A program made the position numbers and the translations under genes. Shown piece after piece: positions 45,982 through 52,822 of a DNA stretch of 64,000 nucleotides. Location of the stretch: NCBI RefSeq assembly GCF_013374115.1, contig NZ_AP022673.1, positions 1,702,501 through 1,766,500 on the forward strand. The letters run 5' to 3'. Numbering within the stretch: position 1 is the stretch's first letter; every line of letters begins with the position of its first letter. Source of the DNA: Sphingomonas sp. HMP9 (GTDB lineage: Bacteria; Pseudomonadota; Alphaproteobacteria; Sphingomonadales; Sphingomonadaceae). The notes under the pieces are model-generated. The model saw only the letters and a program-made list of their open reading frames with translations. It was not told the origin of the DNA and searched no databases.

Positions 45982-47907
45982 ATGACCATCAAATTCGTCC
46001 TGCTTGCCTCGATCGCGCTCGCCGCTGCCGCCACCGCGCAGGACAAGACCGCGCCTGTCGGTGGCGACATCCCCGCAAAGTTCGTGCCGCCGACCGCCGC
46101 GCAGGATTACGTCAAGCGCGAGGTGATGATCCCGATGCGCGACGGGACCAAGCTCTATACCGTCATCGTCTATCCCAAGGGCGCGACCAACGCGCCGATC
46201 GTCCTCACCCGCACGCCCTACAATGCGAAGGGTCGCGCGAACCGTTCGGACAGCGCAAGCATCCTCGCCACGCTGCCGCTCGCCGACGAGATGTTCGTCA
46301 AGGCCGGCTATATCCGCGTCTACCAGGACATCCGCGGCAAATACGGGTCGGAAGGCGCGTACGTCGTCACGCGGCCCGTCATCGGCCCGCTCAATCCGAC
46401 CAAGGTCGATCACGTCACCGACGCGTACGACACGATCGACTGGCTGGTGAACAAGGCGAACCTGCCGGAATCGAACGGCCGCGTCGGCATGATCGGCTCG
46501 TCCTACGAAGGCTTCACGGTCGCGATGGCGCTGCTGAACCCACACCCCGCGCTGAAGGTCGCCGCGCCCGAGAGCCCGATGATCGACGGCTGGATGGGCG
46601 ACGACTGGTTCCATTACGGCGCGTTCCGCCTGGCCAACATCGCGTGGCTGGGCAGCCAGACCGGCTATAAGGGCGCGGGCAAGGCACCACCCACCGGCGG
46701 CTATGACGATTACGACAATTTCCGCGAGGTCGGATCGGCGGGCGACTGGGCGAAGAAGTCCGGCTACGATCAATTGCCCTATTGGCAGCGGATGGTCTCG
46801 CATCCCGCCTATGACGGCTTCTGGCAGGGCCAGGCGCTCGACACGCTGCTCGCCGCCAATCCGTCGAACGTGCCGACGATCTGGGAACAGGGTCTGTGGG
46901 ACCAGGAGGACATGTACGGCGCCATCACCGCATGGGAGGCGCTCAAGGCAAAGGGGAAACTCGGCAACAACCACCTCGTCATGGGTCCGTGGCGGCACAG
47001 CCAGATCAACCGCGAGGGCCGCAGCCTGGGGCCGTTCCAGTGGAATGGCGACACCGCACAGCAATTCCGCGAGGACATGCTGCTCCCCTATTTCAACCAG
47101 TATCTGAAGGACGGCCCGGCCGCGACGCTGCCCGCCGCCGCGATCTACAACACCGGCGAGAACCACTGGGACAAGTTCGCGACGTGGCCGCTCGCGTGCG
47201 AGACCGGATGCGCGTCGCCGCTGAAACCGATCTACTTGCAGGAAGGCGGCGCGCTCGGCTTTGGCAAGGCGACGACCGGCGGTGACAGCTATGTCTCCGA
47301 TCCGTCGAAGCCCGTGCCGCATCTGCCGCGCCCGGTGAACTTCGGCGATGGCCGCTGGGGCGATTGGCTCGTCAGCGACCAGCGCGGGGTCGATGGCCGT
47401 CCCGACGTGATGACCTACACCACCGAAGCGCTGACCACGCCGGTACGCGTGTCGGGTGCGCCGATCGCCGACATCTTCGCCAAGACGACGGGCACCGATG
47501 GCGATTTCGTCGTCAAGGTCATCGACGTCTATCCGGCCGAGAACGCGACCGATCCGAAAATGGGCGGCTACGAACTGCCGATCAGCCTCGACATCTTCCG
47601 CGGCCGCTATCGCCAGAGCTTCGCCAAGCCGACCGCGATCCCGGCCGGGAAAGTGCAGGAATACAAGTTCCGCCTGCCGACCGTGAACCACGTATTCCAG
47701 CCGGGGCACAAGATCATGATCCAGGTCCAGTCGAGCCTGTTCCCGCTCTACGACCGCAACCCGCAAACCTTCGTCCCGAACATCTTCCTCGCGAAGAAGA
47801 CGGACTATAAGCCGGCAACGGTGACGATCGTCCGCGGCGGCGCATCGGCGAGCGCAGTCTGGCTTCCGGTCGTACCCCTCGATCAATCCGCGGCCATGGC
47901 GAAATAA
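45982..47907 (+). CDS. Alpha-amino acid ester hydrolase-like CocE/NonD hydrolase
   Basis: This 641-residue serine hydrolase has a signal peptide (FVLLASIALAAAATAQ). The triad can be placed as Ser174 (GSSYEGF), Asp307 (WEQGLWD) and His339 (GPWRHSQ), matching Xanthomonas alpha-amino acid ester hydrolase almost residue for residue. The acidic cluster MIDGWMGDDWFHYGAFR that binds the alpha-amino group is present. The C-terminal jelly-roll domain follows residue ~400. Such enzymes hydrolyse or transfer acyl groups of amino-acid esters and beta-lactams. It starts 73 bases after GH92; whether it works on the same glycan is unknown. Confidence 0.85.
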   Translation: MTIKFVLLASIALAAAATAQDKTAPVGGDIPAKFVPPTAAQDYVKREVMIPMRDGTKLYTVIVYPKGATNAPIVLTRTPYNAKGRANRSDSASILATLPLADEMFVKAGYIRVYQDIRGKYGSEGAYVVTRPVIGPLNPTKVDHVTDAYDTIDWLVNKANLPESNGRVGMIGSSYEGFTVAMALLNPHPALKVAAPESPMIDGWMGDDWFHYGAFRLANIAWLGSQTGYKGAGKAPPTGGYDDYDNFREVGSAGDWAKKSGYDQLPYWQRMVSHPAYDGFWQGQALDTLLAANPSNVPTIWEQGLWDQEDMYGAITAWEALKAKGKLGNNHLVMGPWRHSQINREGRSLGPFQWNGDTAQQFREDMLLPYFNQYLKDGPAATLPAAAIYNTGENHWDKFATWPLACETGCASPLKPIYLQEGGALGFGKATTGGDSYVSDPSKPVPHLPRPVNFGDGRWGDWLVSDQRGVDGRPDVMTYTTEALTTPVRVSGAPIADIFAKTTGTDGDFVVKVIDVYPAENATDPKMGGYELPISLDIFRGRYRQSFAKPTAIPAGKVQEYKFRLPTVNHVFQPGHKIMIQVQSSLFPLYDRNPQTFVPNIFLAKKTDYKPATVTIVRGGASASAVWLPVVPLDQSAAMAK

Positions 47908-47933
47908 CGGGCGCTAGGCCCCTCTCATTACAG

Positions 47934-47974
47934 GCGCCGCCGTCCGGCCAACTCGGCTGCGGCGGCGCTTCGTT
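47934..47974 (+). terminator. Hairpin after the ester hydrolase gene
   Basis: GCGCCGCCG (47934-47942) pairs with CGGCGGCGC (47960-47968) around a 17-base loop, with TTCGTT behind it. It is a GC-rich stem with a weak T tract, so it is only a probable terminator. Confidence 0.45.
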
Positions 47975-48101
47975 ACCTACCCGGAAGCACCAGACCCCGT
48001 CCCGCCAGACTGATCTTAGTACCGTATCGCCTAGTCGTTTCGGATCACGCACACCGGCCTGCGATGCCGTACTGCACGACGAGATCAGCGAGGGCCATGC
48101 C

Positions 48102-48275
48102 ATGACGACGGTTCAAGACGACAGCCGCTTCCCCACCGATGACAGCGACGATTCACACTATTTCCAGCGTCGAGCCGAGTGGCACGAAAGCCGAGCCGAG
48201 GTCGCTGAGAATATGAGCACGCGGTCGCTCCACCTCCGATTCGCGCGCCTTTACGCAGCCCGTGCGAAATCCTGA
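48102..48275 (+). CDS. Small hypothetical protein (57 residues)
   Basis: It starts MTTVQDDSRFPTDDSDD and continues with an Arg/Glu-rich amphipathic helix (YFQRRAEWHESRAEVAEN) and LRFARLYAARAKS at the end. GAGGGCC lies upstream of ATG 48102. I believe short proteins with this acidic head and a helix ending LY..RA are common in sphingomonads, but I know no function. No membrane segment or Cys is present. Confidence 0.6.
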   Translation: MTTVQDDSRFPTDDSDDSHYFQRRAEWHESRAEVAENMSTRSLHLRFARLYAARAKS

Positions 48276-48315
48276 TATGGTACATTACAGCTAGTATCGA
48301 CGCACAAAACTACCA

Positions 48316-48340
48316 GGAACCAAGGAGTTACTACTCGGTT
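48316..48340 (+). promoter_or_regulatory. Sigma-EcfG-like general stress promoter
   Basis: GGAAC at 48316-48320, 16 bases, then GGTT at 48337-48340 fits the alphaproteobacterial EcfG pattern GGAAC-N16/17-CGTT with one mismatch. It lies 58 bases before the lipoprotein ATG and could drive the stress-type genes that follow. Confidence 0.5.
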
Positions 48341-48397
48341 TAAGCGTCCAGTCCCGTCGCGATACCCCGCATACGGCAAAATACTGGAGCAGCTCAC

Positions 48398-48724
48398 ATG
48401 ATGCGCCTGACCGCCGCCGGGGCCCTGGCCCTGCTGGCGTCCATTGCCGGTTGCGCCACACCCGCGACGCGCATCTCGACCCGGCTTCAGCGTTACGGGC
48501 TCGATCCGTCGCGCTCCGATTGCGTCGGCGGCCGGCTCCAGGCGAACCTCTCGCTCGGCCAGTTGCAGCGCCTCGGTAAGGCTGCCGCGGCGTATCGCCA
48601 GGGCGACACCAACCCCGGGGTGCTCACCCCGTCCGACCTCATCCGCGTCGCCTCCGAACTTCGCGATCCGAAGATCGCGCTCGAAGTCGGCAAGGCCGCA
48701 GCCGGCTGCGGCGTGCTGCCGTAA
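48398..48724 (+). CDS. Small lipoprotein of unknown function
   Basis: This 108-residue protein has a lipoprotein signal with lipobox SIAGC (Cys19). The mature part has two more cysteines (in RSDCVGG and AAAGCGVLP) that could form a disulfide in the periplasm. A helix LGQLQRLGKAAAAYR lies mid-way. It follows an EcfG-like promoter and precedes the CsbD-like gene by 54 bases, so a stress role is likely by context only. Confidence 0.7.
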   Translation: MMRLTAAGALALLASIAGCATPATRISTRLQRYGLDPSRSDCVGGRLQANLSLGQLQRLGKAAAAYRQGDTNPGVLTPSDLIRVASELRDPKIALEVGKAAAGCGVLP

Positions 48725-48778
48725 CGCGACGTCTTTCCCGAACGAAAACTCCCCGAACTTCAAACGCAAGGATCTGAC

Positions 48779-49144
48779 ATGAACAAGGACGAATTCCAGG
48801 GCGGCGCCCGCTATGTCGGCGGCAAGGTCGAGAAGGCCGTTGGCAACACCGTGAACAGCCGCGACTGGCAGGTCGACGGCGTCGTCGACCAGGTCGCAGG
48901 CGGCGCGCAGAACCTGTACGGTCGCGCAAAGTCGGCGATCGAGGATGCCGTCGATGGCGCCCCCGAGCTCGCCGACAAGATCGGCAGCGAAGCGCGCGAG
49001 GCCGGCGACCGTGCCGCCGACGCCGCCCGTCGCGCCGCCTCGACCGCGCAGGCATCGGCCAAGGACGCGCCCGTCCTCTGGGCGCTCGGCGCCGCCGCGA
49101 TCGGCTACGGCCTGGCCTGGCTCGTCCACGGCCAGCGCGACTGA
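48779..49144 (+). CDS. CsbD-like stress protein with C-terminal membrane anchor
   Basis: This 121-residue protein has a CsbD-like N-terminal repeat (MNKDEFQGGARYVGGKVEKA, then GVVDQVAGGAQNLYG). A charged Ala-rich helix (EAREAGDRAADAARRAAS) follows. A C-terminal hydrophobic segment (VLWALGAAAIGYGLAWLVHG) probably inserts in the membrane, as in ElaB/YqjD-like proteins. AAGGAT precedes the ATG. CsbD genes are general-stress induced, which fits the promoter upstream. The molecular job is unknown. Confidence 0.75.
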   Translation: MNKDEFQGGARYVGGKVEKAVGNTVNSRDWQVDGVVDQVAGGAQNLYGRAKSAIEDAVDGAPELADKIGSEAREAGDRAADAARRAASTAQASAKDAPVLWALGAAAIGYGLAWLVHGQRD

Positions 49145-49148
49145 TCCC

Positions 49149-49397
49149 GTGACCGTGGCGCCGCCCCTCAAGTCGCTTCGCGACTCCGCTGATCTGCGCC
49201 ATCTGCGCCAGATCATCGCGGGGTTGGACGAAGGCGTCATTCTCGTCGATCCCGATCAGGACATCCTGTGGGCCAACACGGCCGCCGCGCCACCGCACGG
49301 CCGTTCGTTCGCTCGTCAGACAGGATCCATTGTCGCTGCCGGCCCGGTAACGGCGAGCGGCAAGGGCCTGATAGAAATACCAAGGGTACCGAGATGA
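49149..49397 (+). pseudogene. Truncated PAS-domain protein
   Basis: The 82-codon frame from GTG 49149 starts like a sphingomonad PAS sensor (RQIIAGLDEGVILVDPDQ, then DILWANTAA). After ~50 residues the match ends and a short tail (SGKGLIEIPRVPR) leads to a stop. The PAS core, normally over 100 residues, cannot fold from this. It overlaps the next small gene by ATGA, so its 3' end may be original with the middle deleted. It might alternatively be a short regulatory leader. Confidence 0.55.
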
Positions 49398-49537
49398 CCA
49401 CGTCGCAGCAGGATCGTCGTTCGCTTCGCATCGCCATCGTCCGCGCGTTGCAACTTGCCGATGCCCAGGACGATCATCTCGTCGCGGCCTTGCTCGCGCA
49501 GGCGCTCGACGCCGCCGAGCATGTGCTCCCCGAGTAA
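49394..49537 (+). CDS. Small hypothetical protein (47 residues)
   Basis: MTTSQQDRRSLRIAIVRALQ followed by a second helix ending LAQALDAAEHVLPE. It is probably a two-helix cytoplasmic protein. The ATGA overlap with the PAS remnant and a GTACCGAG upstream support translation. The function is unknown. Confidence 0.6.
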   Translation: MTTSQQDRRSLRIAIVRALQLADAQDDHLVAALLAQALDAAEHVLPE

Positions 49538-49660
49538 CGTAGCCGTGATGCCCGCACGTCACGAACAGTCTGTGATGATACCCGCAGCCGTTCGTCCATC
49601 CGGCGGTAAAACGCGACTCCGTGGGTTGGCTGATCGCGCCAAGCCTGCGATGGCAGCGCG

Positions 49661-51232
49661 ATGACTTCGGATGCAACCCTGCTCGAGCCCGGTCGCAACT
49701 GCTGGCGGATCGAATCCGCGAGGCAGGCCACCGTCATCGTCGATGCCGACGATTATTTCAAAGCCGCCCGCGCGGTGATGATGAAGGCCAGGAAGCAGAT
49801 CCTGCTCGTCGGCTGGGATTTCGACGCGCGCATCCGCTTTGGTGGCGGCGACGTCGACGATGGCGGTCCCGAGCGCGTCGGCGAATTCGTCACCTGGCTC
49901 GCGCGCCGCACGCCAGGGCTCAGCATCCATATCCTGCGCTGGGATACCGGCGCGATCAAGACGCTGTTCCACGGCCAGACGCTGTTGCGCATCGCCAAGT
50001 GGATCAAGGACCCGCAAGTCCACCTCCGCCTCGACGGCCATCATCCCCCCGCCGGCTCGCATCACCAGAAAGTGGTCGTTATCGACGACGACGTCGCATT
50101 CTGCGGCGGAATCGACATGACCGTCGATCGCTGGGATACGCGCGCGCACGCCGACGACGAACCGCGCCGCGTGGAACCCGATGGCTCGCCTTATGGTCCA
50201 TGGCACGACGCGACGACGATCCTGCAGGGTCCCGTCGCCCTGGCGCTCGGCGACATGTGCCGTGGCCGCTGGGAAGTGTCCGGCGGCGGCGCGCTGGATC
50301 CGGTGACCGATGGCGCCGACTGCTGGCCCGATCATGTGAAGGCCGATTTCACCGACGTCGAAGTCGGCATCGCGCTCACGATTCCCGAAATGGCCGAGCA
50401 GGAGCCCCGCCACGACATCGAGGCGCTGTACGTCGACCTGATCGCCCGCACGAAGCGCGTCTTCTACGCCGAGAGCCAGTATTTCGCGTCGCGCAAAGTG
50501 GCCGAGGCGATCGGCAAGCGGTTGCGCGAACCCGACGGTCCCGAATTCGTGATCGTCCATCCGACCACGGCGGAAGGCTGGCTCGAACCGATCGCGATGG
50601 ATTCGGCACGCGCGCGGCTGGTCGAGGCGTTGCGCGACCAGGATCCGCACAACCGGCTGCGGCTGTATCATCCGTTCACCGCGGGCGGGCAGCCGATTTA
50701 TGTCCACGCGAAGGTGACGGTGGTCGACGACGAAGTCCTCCGCGTCGGATCGTCCAACTTCAACAACCGTTCGCTGCGGCTCGACAGCGAATGCGACGTC
50801 GTCATCGATGCGGCACGCGCGGGGAACGCCGATGCGCGCGACACGATCGCCAGCATCCGCAACGGCCTGCTCGCCGAACATCTCGACACGGACGCCGCGA
50901 CGATCGAAGCGATGATCGCGGAGACCGGGTCGATCATCGCGACGATCGAACGGCTGCGCGGCGACGGCCGTTCACTCCGCCCGTACGAGGTCCCCGAACT
51001 CGATTCAGTGCGCGAGTGGCTGGCCGACAACAAGATCCTCGATCCCGAGGGTCCGGGCGAGATGTTCGAAGGACTGTCGGGCCGCAAGCCGCTGCTCAAG
51101 AACCTGCGCCCGCACCTTCACCGCGCCGACGGCAGCATCTCGCCGGTCATGGCCGCGGTCGCGGTCGGCGGCACCGCGGCCGGCATCGCGCTCATCGGCA
51201 CGATGCTGTGGGGCCTGCGCACCAAGAAATGA
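49661..51232 (+). CDS. Phospholipase D-family protein with C-terminal membrane segment
   Basis: This 523-residue protein has two HKD motifs, HHQKVVVIDDDVAFCGG (~residue 132-148) and HAKVTVVDDEVLRVGSSNFN (~348-367), the signature of PLD/cardiolipin-synthase enzymes that form a phosphohistidine intermediate. ILLVGWDFDARIRF lies near the N-terminus. The last ~25 residues (MAAVAVGGTAAGIALIGTML) form one membrane helix ending in RTKK. It lies downstream of stress-type genes, so phospholipid remodelling under stress is inferred. A transphosphatidylase or plain phospholipase role cannot be separated. Confidence 0.85.
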   Translation: MTSDATLLEPGRNCWRIESARQATVIVDADDYFKAARAVMMKARKQILLVGWDFDARIRFGGGDVDDGGPERVGEFVTWLARRTPGLSIHILRWDTGAIKTLFHGQTLLRIAKWIKDPQVHLRLDGHHPPAGSHHQKVVVIDDDVAFCGGIDMTVDRWDTRAHADDEPRRVEPDGSPYGPWHDATTILQGPVALALGDMCRGRWEVSGGGALDPVTDGADCWPDHVKADFTDVEVGIALTIPEMAEQEPRHDIEALYVDLIARTKRVFYAESQYFASRKVAEAIGKRLREPDGPEFVIVHPTTAEGWLEPIAMDSARARLVEALRDQDPHNRLRLYHPFTAGGQPIYVHAKVTVVDDEVLRVGSSNFNNRSLRLDSECDVVIDAARAGNADARDTIASIRNGLLAEHLDTDAATIEAMIAETGSIIATIERLRGDGRSLRPYEVPELDSVREWLADNKILDPEGPGEMFEGLSGRKPLLKNLRPHLHRADGSISPVMAAVAVGGTAAGIALIGTMLWGLRTKK

Positions 51233-51259
51233 CCACGACGTCCTCCCCCGCTTTTTGGG

Positions 51260-51446
51260 GGGGGCTTCCGCCACGCCGCTCGTCCTCGAACGCCCTTTCG
51301 CCGAGCCAGTGGACTACGAACGGCACGAGGCTCGGCTAGAATAGCAGAGACAGGTTTGCCCACATCCAACGCCCGTCGACGCGCTCTACGACGGGAAACA
51401 AGTGATGGAGGTTGCCGACCGGACTGACGGACTTGGCCGCAGACAT
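51260..51446 (-). pseudogene. TMEM175/DUF1211 channel fragment with an internal stop
   Basis: On the minus strand, NLHHLFPVVERVDGRWMWANL followed by SLLF, stop, PSLVPFVVHWLGE matches the second part of the first TMEM175 repeat (usual form HHLF..V.RVDG..LWANL.LLFW.SL.PF). The stop is TAG where the family has TGG (Trp). No start, selectivity-filter region or second half remains, and the fragment runs into a degraded TCCTCCCCCGC repeat arm at 51241. Confidence 0.55.
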
Positions 51447-51475
51447 ATGCGCACGCTCGCGTCCGATCTCCGGCA

Positions 51476-52822
51476 TCACGCCGCGTCTCGGGGTTGCGCA
51501 CGCTGCTGCCGCCAGAGCATCCAGGCCACACCCGCCAGCAACGCCGTCGCGGCGAGCAACACACCCCACAGGATGATCGTACGCGTCGGTGCCCCCGCTT
51601 CGGCGAGCGGGGACAGTTTCAGCGATCCGGTAGCAACCGCGCGCAGACGGGCATCACCCGCCGCCCCCTGCCGATCCCTAAGGTCGTCCGGCGCAAGGAA
51701 CACGTCCTTAGCCCCAGTCCGCCCGGCCGACACCGTGAACGGCGCCGTGCCGCTCGTCAGGAAAAGCAGGCTGCGGTCCGCAAAGCCGAACCGCAATCGG
51801 GGCGCGCCGGTGAACCCCGCGCTGCGAGCATCAGCTTCGATCCGGATCGCGTGCGGCGACGCGCCGGACAACATGATGTCCCGCCCCCCATCGCTGTTCG
51901 CCACGCCTTGGCCGAGCAGCGTCCAGGGTTGCTCGCGGTCGTCGCGTCCGAGGATACGGACCGGGACGACGCCGTCCGTCTGCGTCGGTACCACGCGCAG
52001 GCGCGCGATCGGCGTCGCGAACGGTACCGCGAAGTCGATCACGCGCGCATTGCCGGACGCAGGCGCCGGCGCTTGAGCCTCGACCGTCTCGAACGCCGCC
52101 GTACCGTCCGGTCGCACGTCGAGCACGGCGTTGCGGATACCGACCGGGGCAAGCAGTCGGGACTCCGCGCGCCACGTGATCCTCAGATACTCGCGCGCGA
52201 CGGCCGCACCGTCGAGCGGTACGATCGTCGACCGAGCGGCGTCGTTCGCGCGCCGATACACCGTCGCCTCGCCCAACCGCCGCCAGTCGCGCAGGTCGGA
52301 ACTGGCTTCGACCGCCAGCGTGACCGGCTGCCCCACCGGTAGGTCTGCGGCGACGACGACGCGGTCCGCGCGCCCGGATACCCGCCGCGCGTCGAGCAGC
52401 ACGCCTAGCAGCACCGGCGCGCCACCCGCCGTGACCGGTTCGCCGCGCACTTCGACAACCTGCGCCGCACCGCGCCCGTCAAGCCTCAGCGACACGCCCG
52501 ACACCTTCAGCGCATCGGGCCCGCCCAGGATCGGCATCGGATCGAGCGACACATGGCCGACGACCGCGGATGCCGCTGCGCGTGCGATCGGCATCGCCCG
52601 ACCCTTTGCGTCGAACACGCGCACGTCATGCCCGTCGCGAGTCTGCAATCCCGCCAGCACCGCAGCCGGCAGCGCGAGCCGCTGCAACCGCGCGCCCGCC
52701 TCCACCGACAGCGGAAAGCGCAACGCATAGCCCTCCGGATCGCCATCCGACCCCGCCGGCGCCGCCGCGAGCAGCAGAACGGCGCCGGCCCGCGCGGCCA
52801 ATCGCCACCGAAACCCGCTCAT
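51476..52822 (-). CDS. DUF3999 family periplasmic/membrane protein
   Basis: This 448-residue protein has a signal peptide (RLAARAGAVLLLAAAPAGSD), a beta-rich periplasmic body with ALRFPLSVEAGARLQRLALP and repeated sugar-binding-like sandwich strands, and one C-terminal helix (IILWGVLLAATALLAGVAWM) followed by WRQQR. This layout is that of DUF3999 proteins, which usually pair with DUF2339 proteins. The ATG at 52822 overlaps the DUF2339 stop as ATGA. Its function is unknown; a role in the cell envelope is inferred. Confidence 0.8.
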   Translation of the reverse strand: MSGFRWRLAARAGAVLLLAAAPAGSDGDPEGYALRFPLSVEAGARLQRLALPAAVLAGLQTRDGHDVRVFDAKGRAMPIARAAASAVVGHVSLDPMPILGGPDALKVSGVSLRLDGRGAAQVVEVRGEPVTAGGAPVLLGVLLDARRVSGRADRVVVAADLPVGQPVTLAVEASSDLRDWRRLGEATVYRRANDAARSTIVPLDGAAVAREYLRITWRAESRLLAPVGIRNAVLDVRPDGTAAFETVEAQAPAPASGNARVIDFAVPFATPIARLRVVPTQTDGVVPVRILGRDDREQPWTLLGQGVANSDGGRDIMLSGASPHAIRIEADARSAGFTGAPRLRFGFADRSLLFLTSGTAPFTVSAGRTGAKDVFLAPDDLRDRQGAAGDARLRAVATGSLKLSPLAEAGAPTRTIILWGVLLAATALLAGVAWMLWRQQRAQPRDAA

